From Firmicutes bacterium AM31-12AC (GTDB lineage: Bacteria > Bacillota > Clostridia > Lachnospirales > Lachnospiraceae), in contig QUJA01000023.1 in the NCBI GenBank assembly GCA_003480425.1, positions 1 to 42,078 of the forward strand: a DNA stretch of 42,078 bases. Direction: 5' to 3'. Shown here piece by piece: positions 1-8,109 of the stretch. Both the position numbers and the translations under genes were made by a program. The notes below the pieces were generated by a model. The model made no database searches. It saw only the letters and a program-made list of their open reading frames with translations, and was not told the DNA's origin. Position 1 is the stretch's first letter. Every line of letters begins with the position of its first letter.

Positions 1-75
1 GGAGTTTAATGGCTTTTGCTACGCAAAAAGCCATTAACTCCGTCCCTTTGCTCTCCGTCCCCTTTTGGCTCCCTC
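1..75. repeat. Palindromic repeat, copy A (cut by window edge)
   Basis: Arms at about 1-19 and 23-41 (GGAGTT.. / ..AACTCC) pair around a TAC centre with inner arms TTTTGC/GCAAAA. CGTCCC and a further CGTCCCC follow. The same core and GTCCC extension recur at 2543-2636, so this is a dispersed element. Its left end lies outside the window. It starts 9 bases past the stop of the minus-strand binding-protein gene. Confidence 0.75.
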
Positions 76-83
76 TTTTGACT

Positions 84-1250
84 CTATTTATACAACATAT
101 TCTGAATTGATTCATCTTCCAGGTTATCTTTTGTAACCCATATATATCCTGTATCTACAACTGCTTCATTTCCACTCTGCAATATGGTTCTCGCTGCTGC
201 AACAACGGAAGCATATCCCATACCAAATGGATTCTGCACTACAAGCCCTGCTATCTCTCCATTCTTCATTGCAGTAATTTGTTCCTCTCCTATATCAAAT
301 CCTACAAGTGCCACTTTGCCTGCAAGCTCTGTTTTTTGCAATGCTTCCAAGGCAAAAATTGTTGAGGATTCATTTGTTCCAAATACTCCTTTTAAATCAG
401 GATATTTTTTCAAATAATGCTGCATTACTTCATCGTCCGTCATCTTCTCTACTGCTGCTTTTTGAAGATCTTCTGATATATTCGGATCCTTTTCTACTGC
501 AATCTTCTTTTTCAAATCATCCAGCTTATCACAATATATCGTTTCTACGATTGATACAGACGGATAATTATTTTTTATCTCCTCTTCAAAACTTTTTACT
601 CTTTCTTTTGCTGTCTCGGAATTGGAATCATGTACAACAAGGATAACCTGTCCTTCATCTCCTATTTCGTTGGCCAATTTATATGCTCCTGTGCGGGCTG
701 CATCTTTATTATCAGTCTTTACGATACACTGGATTCCTTTATACTCATTTCCTGAGTCCAGTGAAATGACCGGAATTCCATTTGCTGTTGCCAAGTCAAA
801 CTGTACGCTGCATGCAGCACTGTCAATACTTGCTATTCCAATCGCATCCGGATAGCGCGACAGCTCTTCATCCAGAATATTCACCTGCTCATCGATATCC
901 TCTGACTTTGCCGGTGCATTATATGTAACTTTAATCTTATCGCTGCCTTTATAGCCAAGCTCTTTATTTAAATCGTCCGCGGCCTGCATAACACCTTTTT
1001 TAACATTCGTCCAATAGGATGATGAATCATCTTTTCCGATAATTGAAATATATGTACCCGGCTCAAGGTTCAAGCCTTCCACATTATTGTATGCCGCAGG
1101 CGATATCGCATTAAGATTCCCCTGGTATTCTGGCTTTTCCGTTTCTTTTCCGGTAAATGTTGTTGTCTGTTCCTGCTGTTTTCCACACGCACATATCATA
1201 AATGTCGTTGCCATTACAACTGCTGTAACGGTCATCCATCTTTTCTTCAT
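84..1250 (-). CDS. Sugar ABC transporter substrate-binding lipoprotein
   Basis: Extracytoplasmic sugar-binding protein of the LacI-like periplasmic-binding fold (Peripla_BP_4 type), presumably feeding an ABC importer outside the window. The N-terminus has a Lys/Arg start, a hydrophobic stretch and a lipobox-like ICAC with the acceptor Cys near residue 22, so it should be a membrane-anchored lipoprotein. Visible family features are the YWTNVKKGVMQAADDLN opening, a DEQVNILDEELSRYPDAIGIAS segment, VPVISLDSG-like ligand-site text, and KGVFGTNESS with VGFDIGEEQ near the C-terminus. At 388 aa the length is normal or slightly long. The ligand is not evident. No permease or ATPase gene is visible beside it; its partners would lie left of position 1 or elsewhere. 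Confidence 0.88.
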   Translation of the reverse strand: MKKRWMTVTAVVMATTFMICACGKQQEQTTTFTGKETEKPEYQGNLNAISPAAYNNVEGLNLEPGTYISIIGKDDSSSYWTNVKKGVMQAADDLNKELGYKGSDKIKVTYNAPAKSEDIDEQVNILDEELSRYPDAIGIASIDSAACSVQFDLATANGIPVISLDSGNEYKGIQCIVKTDNKDAARTGAYKLANEIGDEGQVILVVHDSNSETAKERVKSFEEEIKNNYPSVSIVETIYCDKLDDLKKKIAVEKDPNISEDLQKAAVEKMTDDEVMQHYLKKYPDLKGVFGTNESSTIFALEALQKTELAGKVALVGFDIGEEQITAMKNGEIAGLVVQNPFGMGYASVVAAARTILQSGNEAVVDTGYIWVTKDNLEDESIQNMLYK

Positions 1251-1390
1251 TCATTATCTCCCCTTTTTATAACAAATCATTGTATATGCTTTTACTGTAC
1301 CTTACTTATTGTACACGATTATTGTGAAAATAAAAGGAATTTTTTCTTAAATCTTTCTTTTTTGCAACTTATACTGTAATAATTTTCTAC

Positions 1391-1419
1391 TTGTATATTC
1401 TACACATTTGTATTAGAAT
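1391..1419 (+). promoter_or_regulatory. Promoter of the ferredoxin gene
   Basis: TTGTAT (1391-1396), a 17-base spacer and TAGAAT (1414-1419) form a sigma-A-type promoter about 50 bases upstream of the ferredoxin start. A strong AAGGAGG ribosome site lies at about 1455-1461. Confidence 0.65.
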
Positions 1420-1469
1420 AGAGGATAACAACAGAAAAATGTTGTAATTTTTCGAAGGAGGTACATACT

Positions 1470-1640
1470 ATGGCACGCGTAATTAGTGATGAATGTGTAA
1501 GCTGTGGTACTTGCGAAGGCGAATGTCCAGTAGGCGCTATTTCTGAAGGAGATGGCAAATACGTTGTAGATGCAGACGCTTGTGTTGATTGTGGAGCTTG
1601 TGAAGCTGCATGTCCTACAGGAGCTATTTCTGAAGCTTAA
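1470..1640 (+). CDS. 2[4Fe-4S] ferredoxin
   Basis: A 56-aa clostridial-type ferredoxin, a low-potential electron carrier for cytosolic redox enzymes. Translation from the ATG at 1470 gives two CxxCxxCxxxCP cluster motifs: [12 protein letters not shown] (residues 9-20) and [12 protein letters not shown] (38-49). Each is followed by (V/T)GAIS, the pseudo-twofold repeat of this family. The start is fixed by GAAGGAGG eight bases upstream. The gene is monocistronic, with its own promoter and a strong terminator immediately downstream. All eight cluster cysteines are present. The physiological partner cannot be told from context. Confidence 0.96.
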   Translation: MARVISDECVSCGTCEGECPVGAISEGDGKYVVDADACVDCGACEAACPTGAISEA

Positions 1641-1670
1641 GAATCATATTATAAAGCAAAGTGATCACAA

Positions 1671-1722
1671 AAAAGAAAGCCTTACTCATCTGATGTCAGA
1701 TGGCGTATGGCTTTCTTTTTTT
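1671..1722 (+). terminator. Intrinsic terminator after ferredoxin
   Basis: AAAGAAAGCC pairs with GGCTTTCTTT, and CATCTGA/TCAGATG form an inner stem. The structure is followed by a T7 run. It ends the ferredoxin transcript. Confidence 0.88.
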
Positions 1723-1815
1723 ATTGCTTTACTTGTTTTTTTCTCAATATTTCTTTATAACCACGTTTTTTATCGTTACTGTTCCAAGTAACTTTTTGTC
1801 TTCTCTGCGCAGAAT

Positions 1816-1862
1816 TTGACGAACGATTTTCCCTCGCAATAAGTATACTCTATGCTATACTT
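1816..1862 (+). promoter_or_regulatory. Candidate promoter/operator upstream of the MerR-like gene
   Basis: The stretch 1723-1941 has no gene. It holds a possible -35 TTGACG (1816-1821) and a clean dyad, AAGTATA (1841-1847) and TATACTT (1856-1862) with an 8-base gap, placed where a -10 would fall. A dyad in this position could be an autoregulatory site for the MerR-like protein at 1942. That is inference; no binding is known. Confidence 0.4.
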
Positions 1863-1941
1863 GTTTAAGGAACATGATTCATATTTATATCATTTCTATT
1901 AGACTTGTTATCCGAATATCTTAAGGAGGTATCTATATTTT

Positions 1942-2541
1942 ATGGGTGAAGTCAGATTTATGATTTCTGAGGCCGCTAAACAAGTTCATGTTGAAGCTCA
2001 TGTACTTCGTTACTGGGAAGATGAACTGGATTTGAAAATTGGCCGTACAGAAATGGGACACCGATACTATACTGAAGATGATATACAACTATTCCGATGT
2101 ATTCAAAGACTAAAAGATGAAGGCGTTATGCTAAAAGATTTGAAACCTATGATTCATGAACTAACAATCGCAAAAGAAAAATTAACTGAGCCAAAAGAAA
2201 CCGCTAAACTTCCGGCAAATGTAACATCCACTGATATTACTAAAAAAGGAGTGGATTCTGCTGATGTAATTCCTATCACTCAATTGGAACAGGTTCGTAA
2301 TCTCATTGGGGATGTATTGACAGAAGTTGTAACTGAAAACAACAAAACACTGGAAACAAACATTAGCAAGAAAGTAACTCAGGATGTTCTGCGAGAAGTA
2401 GATTTTCTTTTTCAGGCAAATGAACGTCAGGAAGAAGAACACTATCGTAAACTTGACACCTTGATTCGCCAACAGCAGACACTTCGAAAAGAGGCCGTGA
2501 AAGACACTCCTCTCACCCGCCTTCGAAAAATTCTTACATAG
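1942..2541 (+). CDS. MerR-like HTH protein with coiled-coil tail
   Basis: The N-terminal MerR winged helix (about residues 6-75) reads MISEAAKQVHVEAHVLRYWE with the HRYYTEDDIQLFRCIQRLKDEGV wing typical of MerR. The rest is a polar linker and a helical C-terminus (residues 120-190), lacking effector-binding cysteines or a GyrI-like domain. The layout (MerR head, long coiled tail) resembles RacA-type DNA-binding proteins as well as transcription factors, so a chromosome-organising role cannot be excluded. AAGGAGG at about 1923-1929 supports the ATG at 1942. It is convergent with dnaB, with a large palindrome between the two. Confidence 0.8.
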   Translation: MGEVRFMISEAAKQVHVEAHVLRYWEDELDLKIGRTEMGHRYYTEDDIQLFRCIQRLKDEGVMLKDLKPMIHELTIAKEKLTEPKETAKLPANVTSTDITKKGVDSADVIPITQLEQVRNLIGDVLTEVVTENNKTLETNISKKVTQDVLREVDFLFQANERQEEEHYRKLDTLIRQQQTLRKEAVKDTPLTRLRKILT

Positions 2542-2542
2542 G

Positions 2543-2636
2543 AGAGAACCGGGGAGAGCCAAGGGGACGGAGTTAGTGGCTTTTTGCTACGCAAAAGCCA
2601 CTTAACTCCGTCCCCATTTGGCTCTCCGGTTCTCCC
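2543..2636. repeat. Palindromic repeat, copy B
   Basis: The whole interval is one near-perfect inverted repeat of about 45 bases per arm. The outer arms are GAGAACCGG / CCGGTTCTC, the middle AGAGCCAA / TTGGCTCT, then GGGGACGGAGTTA / TAACTCCGTCCCC, and the inner TTTTTGC / GCAAAAG around TAC. It fills the space between the convergent merR and dnaB stops. It shares its core with copy A. It lacks a T-run, so it is not a simple terminator. It resembles REP-like elements moved by Y1 (REP-associated) transposases; that link is inference. Confidence 0.85.
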
Positions 2637-2638
2637 AA

Positions 2639-3984
2639 CTATTGATCCTGCTGTCGCAGTTCGTTTCCAAATCTTGTATACTGAGGCATCCATGCCAGTC
2701 GCACTGTACCAATCGGGCCGTTACGCTGTTTTGCAATAATAATCTCAGCAATGTTTTTATCTTCCGTATCTGGAATATAATAATCTTCTCGATAAATAAA
2801 CATACATACGTCGGCATCCTGCTCAATGGCTCCGGATTCACGCAAGTCAGACAACATAGGACGCTTATCTGTTCTGGATTCTACTGCACGACTCAACTGA
2901 GAAAGTGCAATAACCGGAACATTTAACTCTCTTGCCAGCCCTTTAAGCGAACGTGAAATCTCTGAAATTTCCTGCTGACGGCTCTCATTACTTCTTCCAC
3001 CGCTTCCACTCATCAACTGTAAGTAGTCAATAATGATAAGATCCAGTCCCATCTCCATCTTATACTTACGACATTTCGAACGCATCTCTGCAATTGAAAT
3101 ACCGGATGTATCATCGATGATCATTTCGATTTTCCAATTCGTCCTGCTCCTTCTATCAGCTTCTCCCAATCTGTATCTTTCAAATTACCGGTTCGAAGCA
3201 CCTGTGCATCTACATGAGATTCCAGCGAGAACAGTCGGTTAACCAGCTGTTCCTTTGACATCTCAAGACTGAATATTGCAACTGCCAGATTTTCACGGAA
3301 TGCAACATGCTGTGCGATATTTAACACAAACGCTGTTTTTCCCATAGAAGGACGGGCAGCGATCAAAACTAAGTCCGAACGCTGCAATCCGGATAATTTA
3401 TAATCCAGGTCTATAAAGCCGGTTGGAATGCCGGTTACTGTTCCCTTCGTCTTGGATGCTTTTTCGATTACATCCAACGCATTTAACACAACCTGCTTAA
3501 TAGGAACATATTCTTGTACATTTCCCCGTTCAACTAACTCAAACACCTTTTTTTCTGTCGTTTCCAAAATCTCCTCAAGTGGACGATTTTCCATATAACA
3601 GGTATTGGCGATTTCTTCATTAATCTTGATCAGTTTTCTTAATGTCGATTTCTCCTGAACAATCTGCGCATAATACTTTACATTTGCAGAAGTGTCAACA
3701 TTTATCAGCAAATCACGGATATACTCCATACTGACAATTTCCGGCGGAGCATTTTTTTCTTTTAAATGTTCCTGCAATGTAATCAGATCAACCGGTTTGC
3801 CAGAATGAAACATCTCCACCATCGCATCAAACAAAATTCCATAAGCAGTCTGGTAAAAATCCTCACCATGCAAAATCTCAGATGTCTCCATAATTGCATC
3901 TTTATTCATCAGCATGGCTCCTATGACAGCCTGCTCTGCCTCTGTACTGTGCGGCATAATTCTTTTAATTACTGCTTCTTCCAT
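2639..3984 (-). CDS. dnaB: Replicative DNA helicase DnaB, split by a one-base frameshift
   Basis: Hexameric 5'-3' helicase of the replication fork. The N-terminal part (3984-3121, 287 codons) has the DnaB N-domain ([13 protein letters not shown]) and the RecA-like start with Walker [11 protein letters not shown] near residues 210-219. It then meets TGA at 3123-3121. The C-terminal part continues in the -1 frame from 3124 ([20 protein letters not shown]), with Walker [13 protein letters not shown] and the usual end TRFGNEL. Adding one A at 3124-3126 joins the halves into 448 aa, the normal family length. The break falls between Walker A and Walker B, so neither half alone could be a working ATPase. 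TGA and ATG overlap as ATGA. It follows rplI by 21 bases, the standard order. Since dnaB is essential, a sequence error is the likeliest cause. Confidence 0.95.
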
Positions 3985-4005
3985 ACATTCCCCTTAAGAA
4001 CGTCT

Positions 4006-4455
4006 TTATTTTTCTTCTTTTACTTCTACTGTCACTTCAGCTGTTACCTCAGGATGAAGCTTTACAGGCACTTTATGTGTACCAAGTGTTTTTAATGCAT
4101 CCTTCAGCTGTACTTTCTTCTTATCGATCTCCAGTCCTAACTGCTTCTTTACCTCTGCTGTAATCTCTTTATTTGAGACAGAACCGAATACTTTTCCGCC
4201 TTCTCCAACTTTAATTGCAACTTCAACTTTACCGGCTTCCAACTGTTTTGCAAGCTCTTTTGCAGCTTCAAGATGCTCTTTTGCAACCTTTGCTTCATTA
4301 TTCTTCTGAAGCTTAAGATCATTCATATTTTTTCCATTTGCCTCAAGACCAAGCTTCTTTGGCAAAATAAAATTTCTTGCATATCCATCGTTTACATTTA
4401 CGATTTCACCTTTTTTTCCAAGGGATTTTACATCCTGTAATAAAATAACTTTCAT
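4006..4455 (-). CDS. rplI: Ribosomal protein bL9
   Basis: Large-subunit protein bL9, binding 23S rRNA at the base of the L1 stalk. The N-terminal domain is clear: MKVILLQDVKSLGKKGEIVNV, then NDGYARNFILPKKLG (residues 1-36). A long charged connecting helix (residues 45-75) and the C-terminal domain with GKVFGSVSNKEI follow. At 149 aa it is of normal length. The start follows the gdpP stop by one base, and its AAGGAG site lies inside the gdpP end, so the two are translationally coupled. dnaB follows. Confidence 0.98.
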   Translation of the reverse strand: MKVILLQDVKSLGKKGEIVNVNDGYARNFILPKKLGLEANGKNMNDLKLQKNNEAKVAKEHLEAAKELAKQLEAGKVEVAIKVGEGGKVFGSVSNKEITAEVKKQLGLEIDKKKVQLKDALKTLGTHKVPVKLHPEVTAEVTVEVKEEK

Positions 4456-4456
4456 G

Positions 4457-6502
4457 TTAAATATCTCCTTCTTCTATCATTTTATCAATCGTCTGTTTTA
4501 ACGCCTTGATTGCTTCTTCCATATCGGTATGATCAAACTGAGCACCGGCAGCATTGATATGACCGCCTCCACCAAGCTTTTCCGCAACAATCTGAACATT
4601 TACCTCATCAATAGAACGGGCACTCATATAAATCTTGCCCTCATAAATAGTCAAGACAAATGATGCCTTGATTCCACTAATATCCAACAGCTCATTTGCA
4701 GCCTGTGCGGCCAGAACAGTCGGACTTTCAACATCACTCGGACACTCTGCGATTGCAAATTCCTTGCGATATACCTCTGCCATACGGACAGCCTCTGCCT
4801 TCGCTCTATATGAATCCATGTCATCTCGGAACATCTTACGGACTCTTGTAATATCCGCACCGCATCTTCGCAAAAATGCAGCGGCTTCAAATGTTCTGAC
4901 ACCCGTTCTGTTCATAAAGTTTCTCGTGTCGATCATGATTCCTGCATACAGACAATCCGCCTCAACACTTGGAATCTTAATATCATCCACAATATACTGA
5001 AGCACTTCTGCTACCATCTCACAAGCAGATGACGCATACGACTCTACATAAGACAAAACTGCATTCTCAATTATATTACTGCTCTGTCTATGATGATCCA
5101 ATACAGCAATTGTCTTCGACTTCTTAAGCAACTCCGGACACTCTGTCATCTGTGGCTTATTTGTATCAACCACGACAATCATCGTATTATCGTTGATATA
5201 ATCCAGTGCTCTCTCTGATGTCAGGAAAATATCATCCTCATATGCAGTACTATCCACAATCTCATCATATAATGGACGAACAGAACTTGGCACACTGTTC
5301 ATGACAATATGCGCTTTCTTCTTCAATTCCTTTGCAGCTCGATAAATTCCCATACAAGCTCCAAGACAGTCTGCATCCGCAATCTTATGTCCCATAACAA
5401 TAACCTGATCCTTGGCAACAATAAATTCACGCAACGCTTCTGCTTTGACACGCGCTTTCACACGTGTATTTTTTGAAGTCATCTCTTTCTTACCACCAAA
5501 ATATGTGATGCCATTACAATCTTTAATTACTGCCTGGTCTCCCCCTCTTGCAAGTGCAAGATCGATTGCTATACGGGCATAGTTATAACTCTGAGCATAT
5601 GTTGCTGTATTTAATCCTAATCCAATACTTAATGTCGCTGAGCGGGCATTACCAATATTGACCTGTTTTACCTCTTCCAACAGCGAAAATTTATCTGCTT
5701 CGAATTTCTTATAGCTTTCTTTTCGGATTACAATGAAATACTTGTCCTTCTCCAGTTTCTTGACAATTCCATCTACATCTCCGATATACTTGTTAATCTT
5801 TCGGTCAATCAATGCGATTAATAAGGACTGTCGCACTTCCTCAACACTTTCCATGACTTCGTCAAAGTTATCAATATAAATGAGTCCTGCAATCATACGC
5901 TGGTCTTCATTTTCTTTGATGTACTCATTTAATTCTGTAACATCTGTCATGTAAACTGCAATAAAATACTCTTGTTCTTTTGGAATCTGAAGCACTTCTT
6001 CTTTCTCACTGAATCCTTCCATCGACACCTTTCTAAGTGTCACTTGATAATCGCGTTCCTTGTACTGTACTTGTAATTCCACTTGTTCCATATTCTGCTT
6101 TGGAAATACACCGCGATTCAGCTCCGGAATCAGTTTGTTCATATACTTTTCCCACTTCTGATCTACAAACAGTTCTTCAAAACTATCATTCTTCCACAAT
6201 ATTCTTCCATCTGCCATCAATATTGCATACGGAATTGCAAGTTCCTTCAAAAGTGTATTTTGGATTCCCTTGTACTGTGTGGAAAATTGGATCATGTCCG
6301 CAAGAATTAATGAGCGATTGTAGAAATACAGCACGCCTACAATTACCATATAGATGATGACAAATACCGACATCATTAAGCCGGCTTTCCGGTCTACCTT
6401 ATACATCCATATATTCATAGCGACCAGAAGAATTGTCATAATGACCGGCCACTGCATATACATTCGCAGCTGCCCTTTTAAACGCACATTTCTATTATCC
6501 AT
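4457..6502 (-). CDS. gdpP: Cyclic-di-AMP phosphodiesterase, GdpP/YybT type
   Basis: Membrane-bound DHH/DHHA1 enzyme that hydrolyses c-di-AMP. Order of parts: two membrane segments (about residues 18-36 and 42-62), a PAS-like region (about 80-190), a degenerate GGDEF-like domain (about 200-335), then the DHH domain. The DHH domain shows HKIADADCLG (372-381), VVVDTNKP (443-450) and the name-giving DHH at 469-471. DHHA1 carries GGGGHINAAGAQF (643-655). All metal-binding motifs are intact and 681 aa is the usual length. It is the first gene of gdpP-rplI-dnaB. A terminator at 6682-6717 separates it from rpsR, so it should have its own promoter in 6503-6680. Confidence 0.96.
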   Translation of the reverse strand: MDNRNVRLKGQLRMYMQWPVIMTILLVAMNIWMYKVDRKAGLMMSVFVIIYMVIVGVLYFYNRSLILADMIQFSTQYKGIQNTLLKELAIPYAILMADGRILWKNDSFEELFVDQKWEKYMNKLIPELNRGVFPKQNMEQVELQVQYKERDYQVTLRKVSMEGFSEKEEVLQIPKEQEYFIAVYMTDVTELNEYIKENEDQRMIAGLIYIDNFDEVMESVEEVRQSLLIALIDRKINKYIGDVDGIVKKLEKDKYFIVIRKESYKKFEADKFSLLEEVKQVNIGNARSATLSIGLGLNTATYAQSYNYARIAIDLALARGGDQAVIKDCNGITYFGGKKEMTSKNTRVKARVKAEALREFIVAKDQVIVMGHKIADADCLGACMGIYRAAKELKKKAHIVMNSVPSSVRPLYDEIVDSTAYEDDIFLTSERALDYINDNTMIVVVDTNKPQMTECPELLKKSKTIAVLDHHRQSSNIIENAVLSYVESYASSACEMVAEVLQYIVDDIKIPSVEADCLYAGIMIDTRNFMNRTGVRTFEAAAFLRRCGADITRVRKMFRDDMDSYRAKAEAVRMAEVYRKEFAIAECPSDVESPTVLAAQAANELLDISGIKASFVLTIYEGKIYMSARSIDEVNVQIVAEKLGGGGHINAAGAQFDHTDMEEAIKALKQTIDKMIEEGDI

Positions 6503-6681
6503 GAAACTTTCCCTTTCAGGCTATACTCGTCTCTCCCCTTGAGTATGCACGTAAATATGTAATTATTCTGTATCCGTTCACGAATGAACAATCTTATTAC
6601 CCCATTATTGAGTTCTAGTATATCACTTTTTACATATTTAATCCACTGGGATTTTTTCGCATCAGACTTCTCATAAAATAT

Positions 6682-6717
6682 AAAAAAAGAGCTGCCACAC
6701 AAAAGTATGACAACTCT
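6682..6717 (-). terminator. Intrinsic terminator after rpsR
   Basis: Read on the minus strand, a 13-bp stem (6717-6705 with 6700-6688, including G-U pairs) closes a UUUU loop and is followed by a run of U (6687-6682). It ends the rpsF-ssb-rpsR transcript ahead of gdpP. Confidence 0.88.
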
Positions 6718-6727
6718 ATCATTTCAA

Positions 6728-6994
6728 TTAGTCCTGAACGTATGGCATCAAAGAAATGTGTCTTGCTCTCTTGATTGCTACTGTAAGAGCTCTCTGATGT
6801 TTTGCACAGTTTCCTGTGATTCTTCTTGGAAGAATTTTTCCTCTTTCAGAAACATATTTCTTTAATTTTGCAACGTCTTTGTAATCGATTTCGTTATTTT
6901 CTTTACCACAGAATACGCAAACTTTTTTTCTTCTGCGTGCTGGGCCTCTTCTCTTGAAGCCGCCTTCTGGTTTGCTACCTTTTTCGTAAGCCAT
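6728..6994 (-). CDS. rpsR: Ribosomal protein bS18
   Basis: Small-subunit protein bS18, partner of bS6 on the 30S platform. The diagnostic core is [18 protein letters not shown] followed by [18 protein letters not shown] and [24 protein letters not shown]. The ATG at 6994 is chosen over an in-frame ATG at 7009 because GGAGGT lies between them and acts as the ribosome site; this gives 88 aa. The CxxC of zinc-binding forms is present in part (CVFC with a later C). Third gene of rpsF-ssb-rpsR. Confidence 0.97.
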   Translation of the reverse strand: MAYEKGSKPEGGFKRRGPARRRKKVCVFCGKENNEIDYKDVAKLKKYVSERGKILPRRITGNCAKHQRALTVAIKRARHISLMPYVQD

Positions 6995-7033
6995 TTCGTT
7001 TACCTCCATAATTATTCATTTGGAAGTCAGACT

Positions 7034-7486
7034 TTAGTTAAACGGTAACTCCTCATCGATTCCATCTGGAATATTCATGAAGCCATCTCCGGCATCAACG
7101 CTTGGTGATGGTGCTGCCTGGCTAGGAGCTGACTGGTGGAACGCACCTCTGTTCGCTTCACTCTCTGCTCTGCTTTCAGCAAATTCCTGTTCTTCTACGA
7201 TTACCTCAGTAGTGTAGACTCTTACGCCATCCTTATTTGTATAGCTTCCTGTCTGGATACGACCGGAAACGGAAACGCGCATTCCCTGACGGAAATATTT
7301 TTCTGCAAATTCACCTGAACGGCCGAACACAACACACGGAATAAAATCTGCGCTTGGCTCATTATCTCTTTTGAATCTGCGGTCTACTGCTAATGTATAT
7401 CTGGCAACTGCTGTTGAGCTGTCACCCTGAGAATATCTAACTTCCGGGTCTCTGGTTAATCTTCCTACCAAAACTACCTTGTTCAT
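7034..7486 (-). CDS. ssb: Single-stranded DNA-binding protein
   Basis: Coats single-stranded DNA and recruits repair and replication proteins. The OB-fold spans residues 1-105 (MNKVVLVGRLTRDPEVRYS; FIPCVVFGRSGEFAEKYFRQGM; VSVSGRIQTGSYTNKDGVRVYTTEV). A Ser/Ala/Pro-rich linker follows, then the acidic interaction tip DEELPFN at the very end. At 150 aa it is normal. It sits between rpsF (15 bases upstream) and rpsR in the conserved Firmicute order. Confidence 0.97.
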   Translation of the reverse strand: MNKVVLVGRLTRDPEVRYSQGDSSTAVARYTLAVDRRFKRDNEPSADFIPCVVFGRSGEFAEKYFRQGMRVSVSGRIQTGSYTNKDGVRVYTTEVIVEEQEFAESRAESEANRGAFHQSAPSQAAPSPSVDAGDGFMNIPDGIDEELPFN

Positions 7487-7501
7487 ATATACCTCTTTCT
7501 A

Positions 7502-7789
7502 TTATGCATCCTGTCTAACGCATAAATATCTGAGAACGTGATCCATGATACGGATACGCTGTTCCAACTCTGCAGGAACAGTACTCTCAGCCTCGAAGTG
7601 GATGAAGTAGTAGAATCCTTCTTTCATCTTCTGAATTTCGTAAGCAAATCTTCTCTTACCCCATTCATCGACGTCTGTTACATTACCACCTACACGAGTG
7701 ATCAGATCTTTCACTTTTTCAATGACTTCTGCTCTAGCGTCGTCTTCGATTTTAGCGCTGACAACAACAGCTAATTCATACTTGTTCAT
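7502..7789 (-). CDS. rpsF: Ribosomal protein bS6
   Basis: Small-subunit protein bS6, which heterodimerises with bS18. The sequence runs MNKYELAVVVSAKIEDDAR, VGGNVTDVDEWGKRRFAYEIQKMKEGFYYFIHFEAE and RIMDHVLRYLCVR, the full single-domain fold in 95 aa. AAGGAGG lies about 11 bases upstream of the ATG. It heads the rpsF-ssb-rpsR operon and is preceded by a structured leader and a near-consensus promoter. Confidence 0.97.
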   Translation of the reverse strand: MNKYELAVVVSAKIEDDARAEVIEKVKDLITRVGGNVTDVDEWGKRRFAYEIQKMKEGFYYFIHFEAESTVPAELEQRIRIMDHVLRYLCVRQDA

Positions 7790-7880
7790 GTGTTTTTACC
7801 TCCTTTTGGTCTCTGGCCCTCGACTTTGCACGAGAGCAAGGAAATGTTTTCAACCGTTTATTTAAACGGCATGTCACAAT
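7790..7880 (-). promoter_or_regulatory. Structured rpsF leader, candidate S6:S18 autoregulatory RNA
   Basis: About 90 nt separate the predicted start of transcription from rpsF. On the minus strand they form a hairpin with GCCGTTT/AAACGG arms and a second CTCG/CGAG-based stem loop just before the ribosome site. rpsF leaders in many bacteria bind the S6:S18 complex for feedback. The position and structured nature fit, but I could not match the consensus base by base. Confidence 0.35.
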
Positions 7881-7885
7881 TTGCT

Positions 7886-7914
7886 ATTTTATCATAGTGT
7901 TCTATTTCTTTCAA
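7886..7914 (-). promoter_or_regulatory. Promoter of rpsF-ssb-rpsR
   Basis: On the minus strand TTGAAA (7914-7909), a 17-base spacer and TAAAAT (7891-7886). It overlaps the last bases of the DUF951 gene. Confidence 0.72.
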
Positions 7915-8099
7915 GCCTTTTTTCGTATTTCTTTTGTATTTTTTTCAACCAATTTTCTAGACACCATGACCTGATGCCCACATCCTTCACATTTCAAACG
8001 AAAATCCGCTCCCACACGAAGAATCTCCCATTCATGACTTCCACATGGGTGTGGCTTCTTCATCCGGATAATGTCTCCTACCGCAAAACGATCTTCCAT
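7911..8099 (-). CDS. DUF951 family protein
   Basis: A 62-aa small protein of the DUF951 (YyzM-like) family, of unknown function. It shows the family pattern FAVGDIIRMKKPHPCGSHEWEILRVGADFRLKCEGCGH followed by VMVSRKLVEK. A CxxC (CEGC, near residue 37) and the PHPCG segment suggest a metal site, but no role is established. The gene is often found upstream of rpsF, as here. Its stop overlaps the rpsF promoter. The sortase gene upstream ends 10 bases before it, so the two may be co-transcribed. Confidence 0.88.
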   Translation of the reverse strand: MEDRFAVGDIIRMKKPHPCGSHEWEILRVGADFRLKCEGCGHQVMVSRKLVEKNTKEIRKKA

Positions 8100-8109
8100 G
8101 CCTCTCCTC

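Noticed and set aside
3121..3126. Programmed -1 frameshift in dnaB
   Set aside because: No heptameric slippery site or downstream pseudoknot seen, and dnaB is not known to use frameshifting.
6478..6702. 74-codon minus-strand open frame between rpsR and gdpP
   Set aside because: It covers the terminator T-run and the gdpP promoter/leader region, and its text has no protein pattern.
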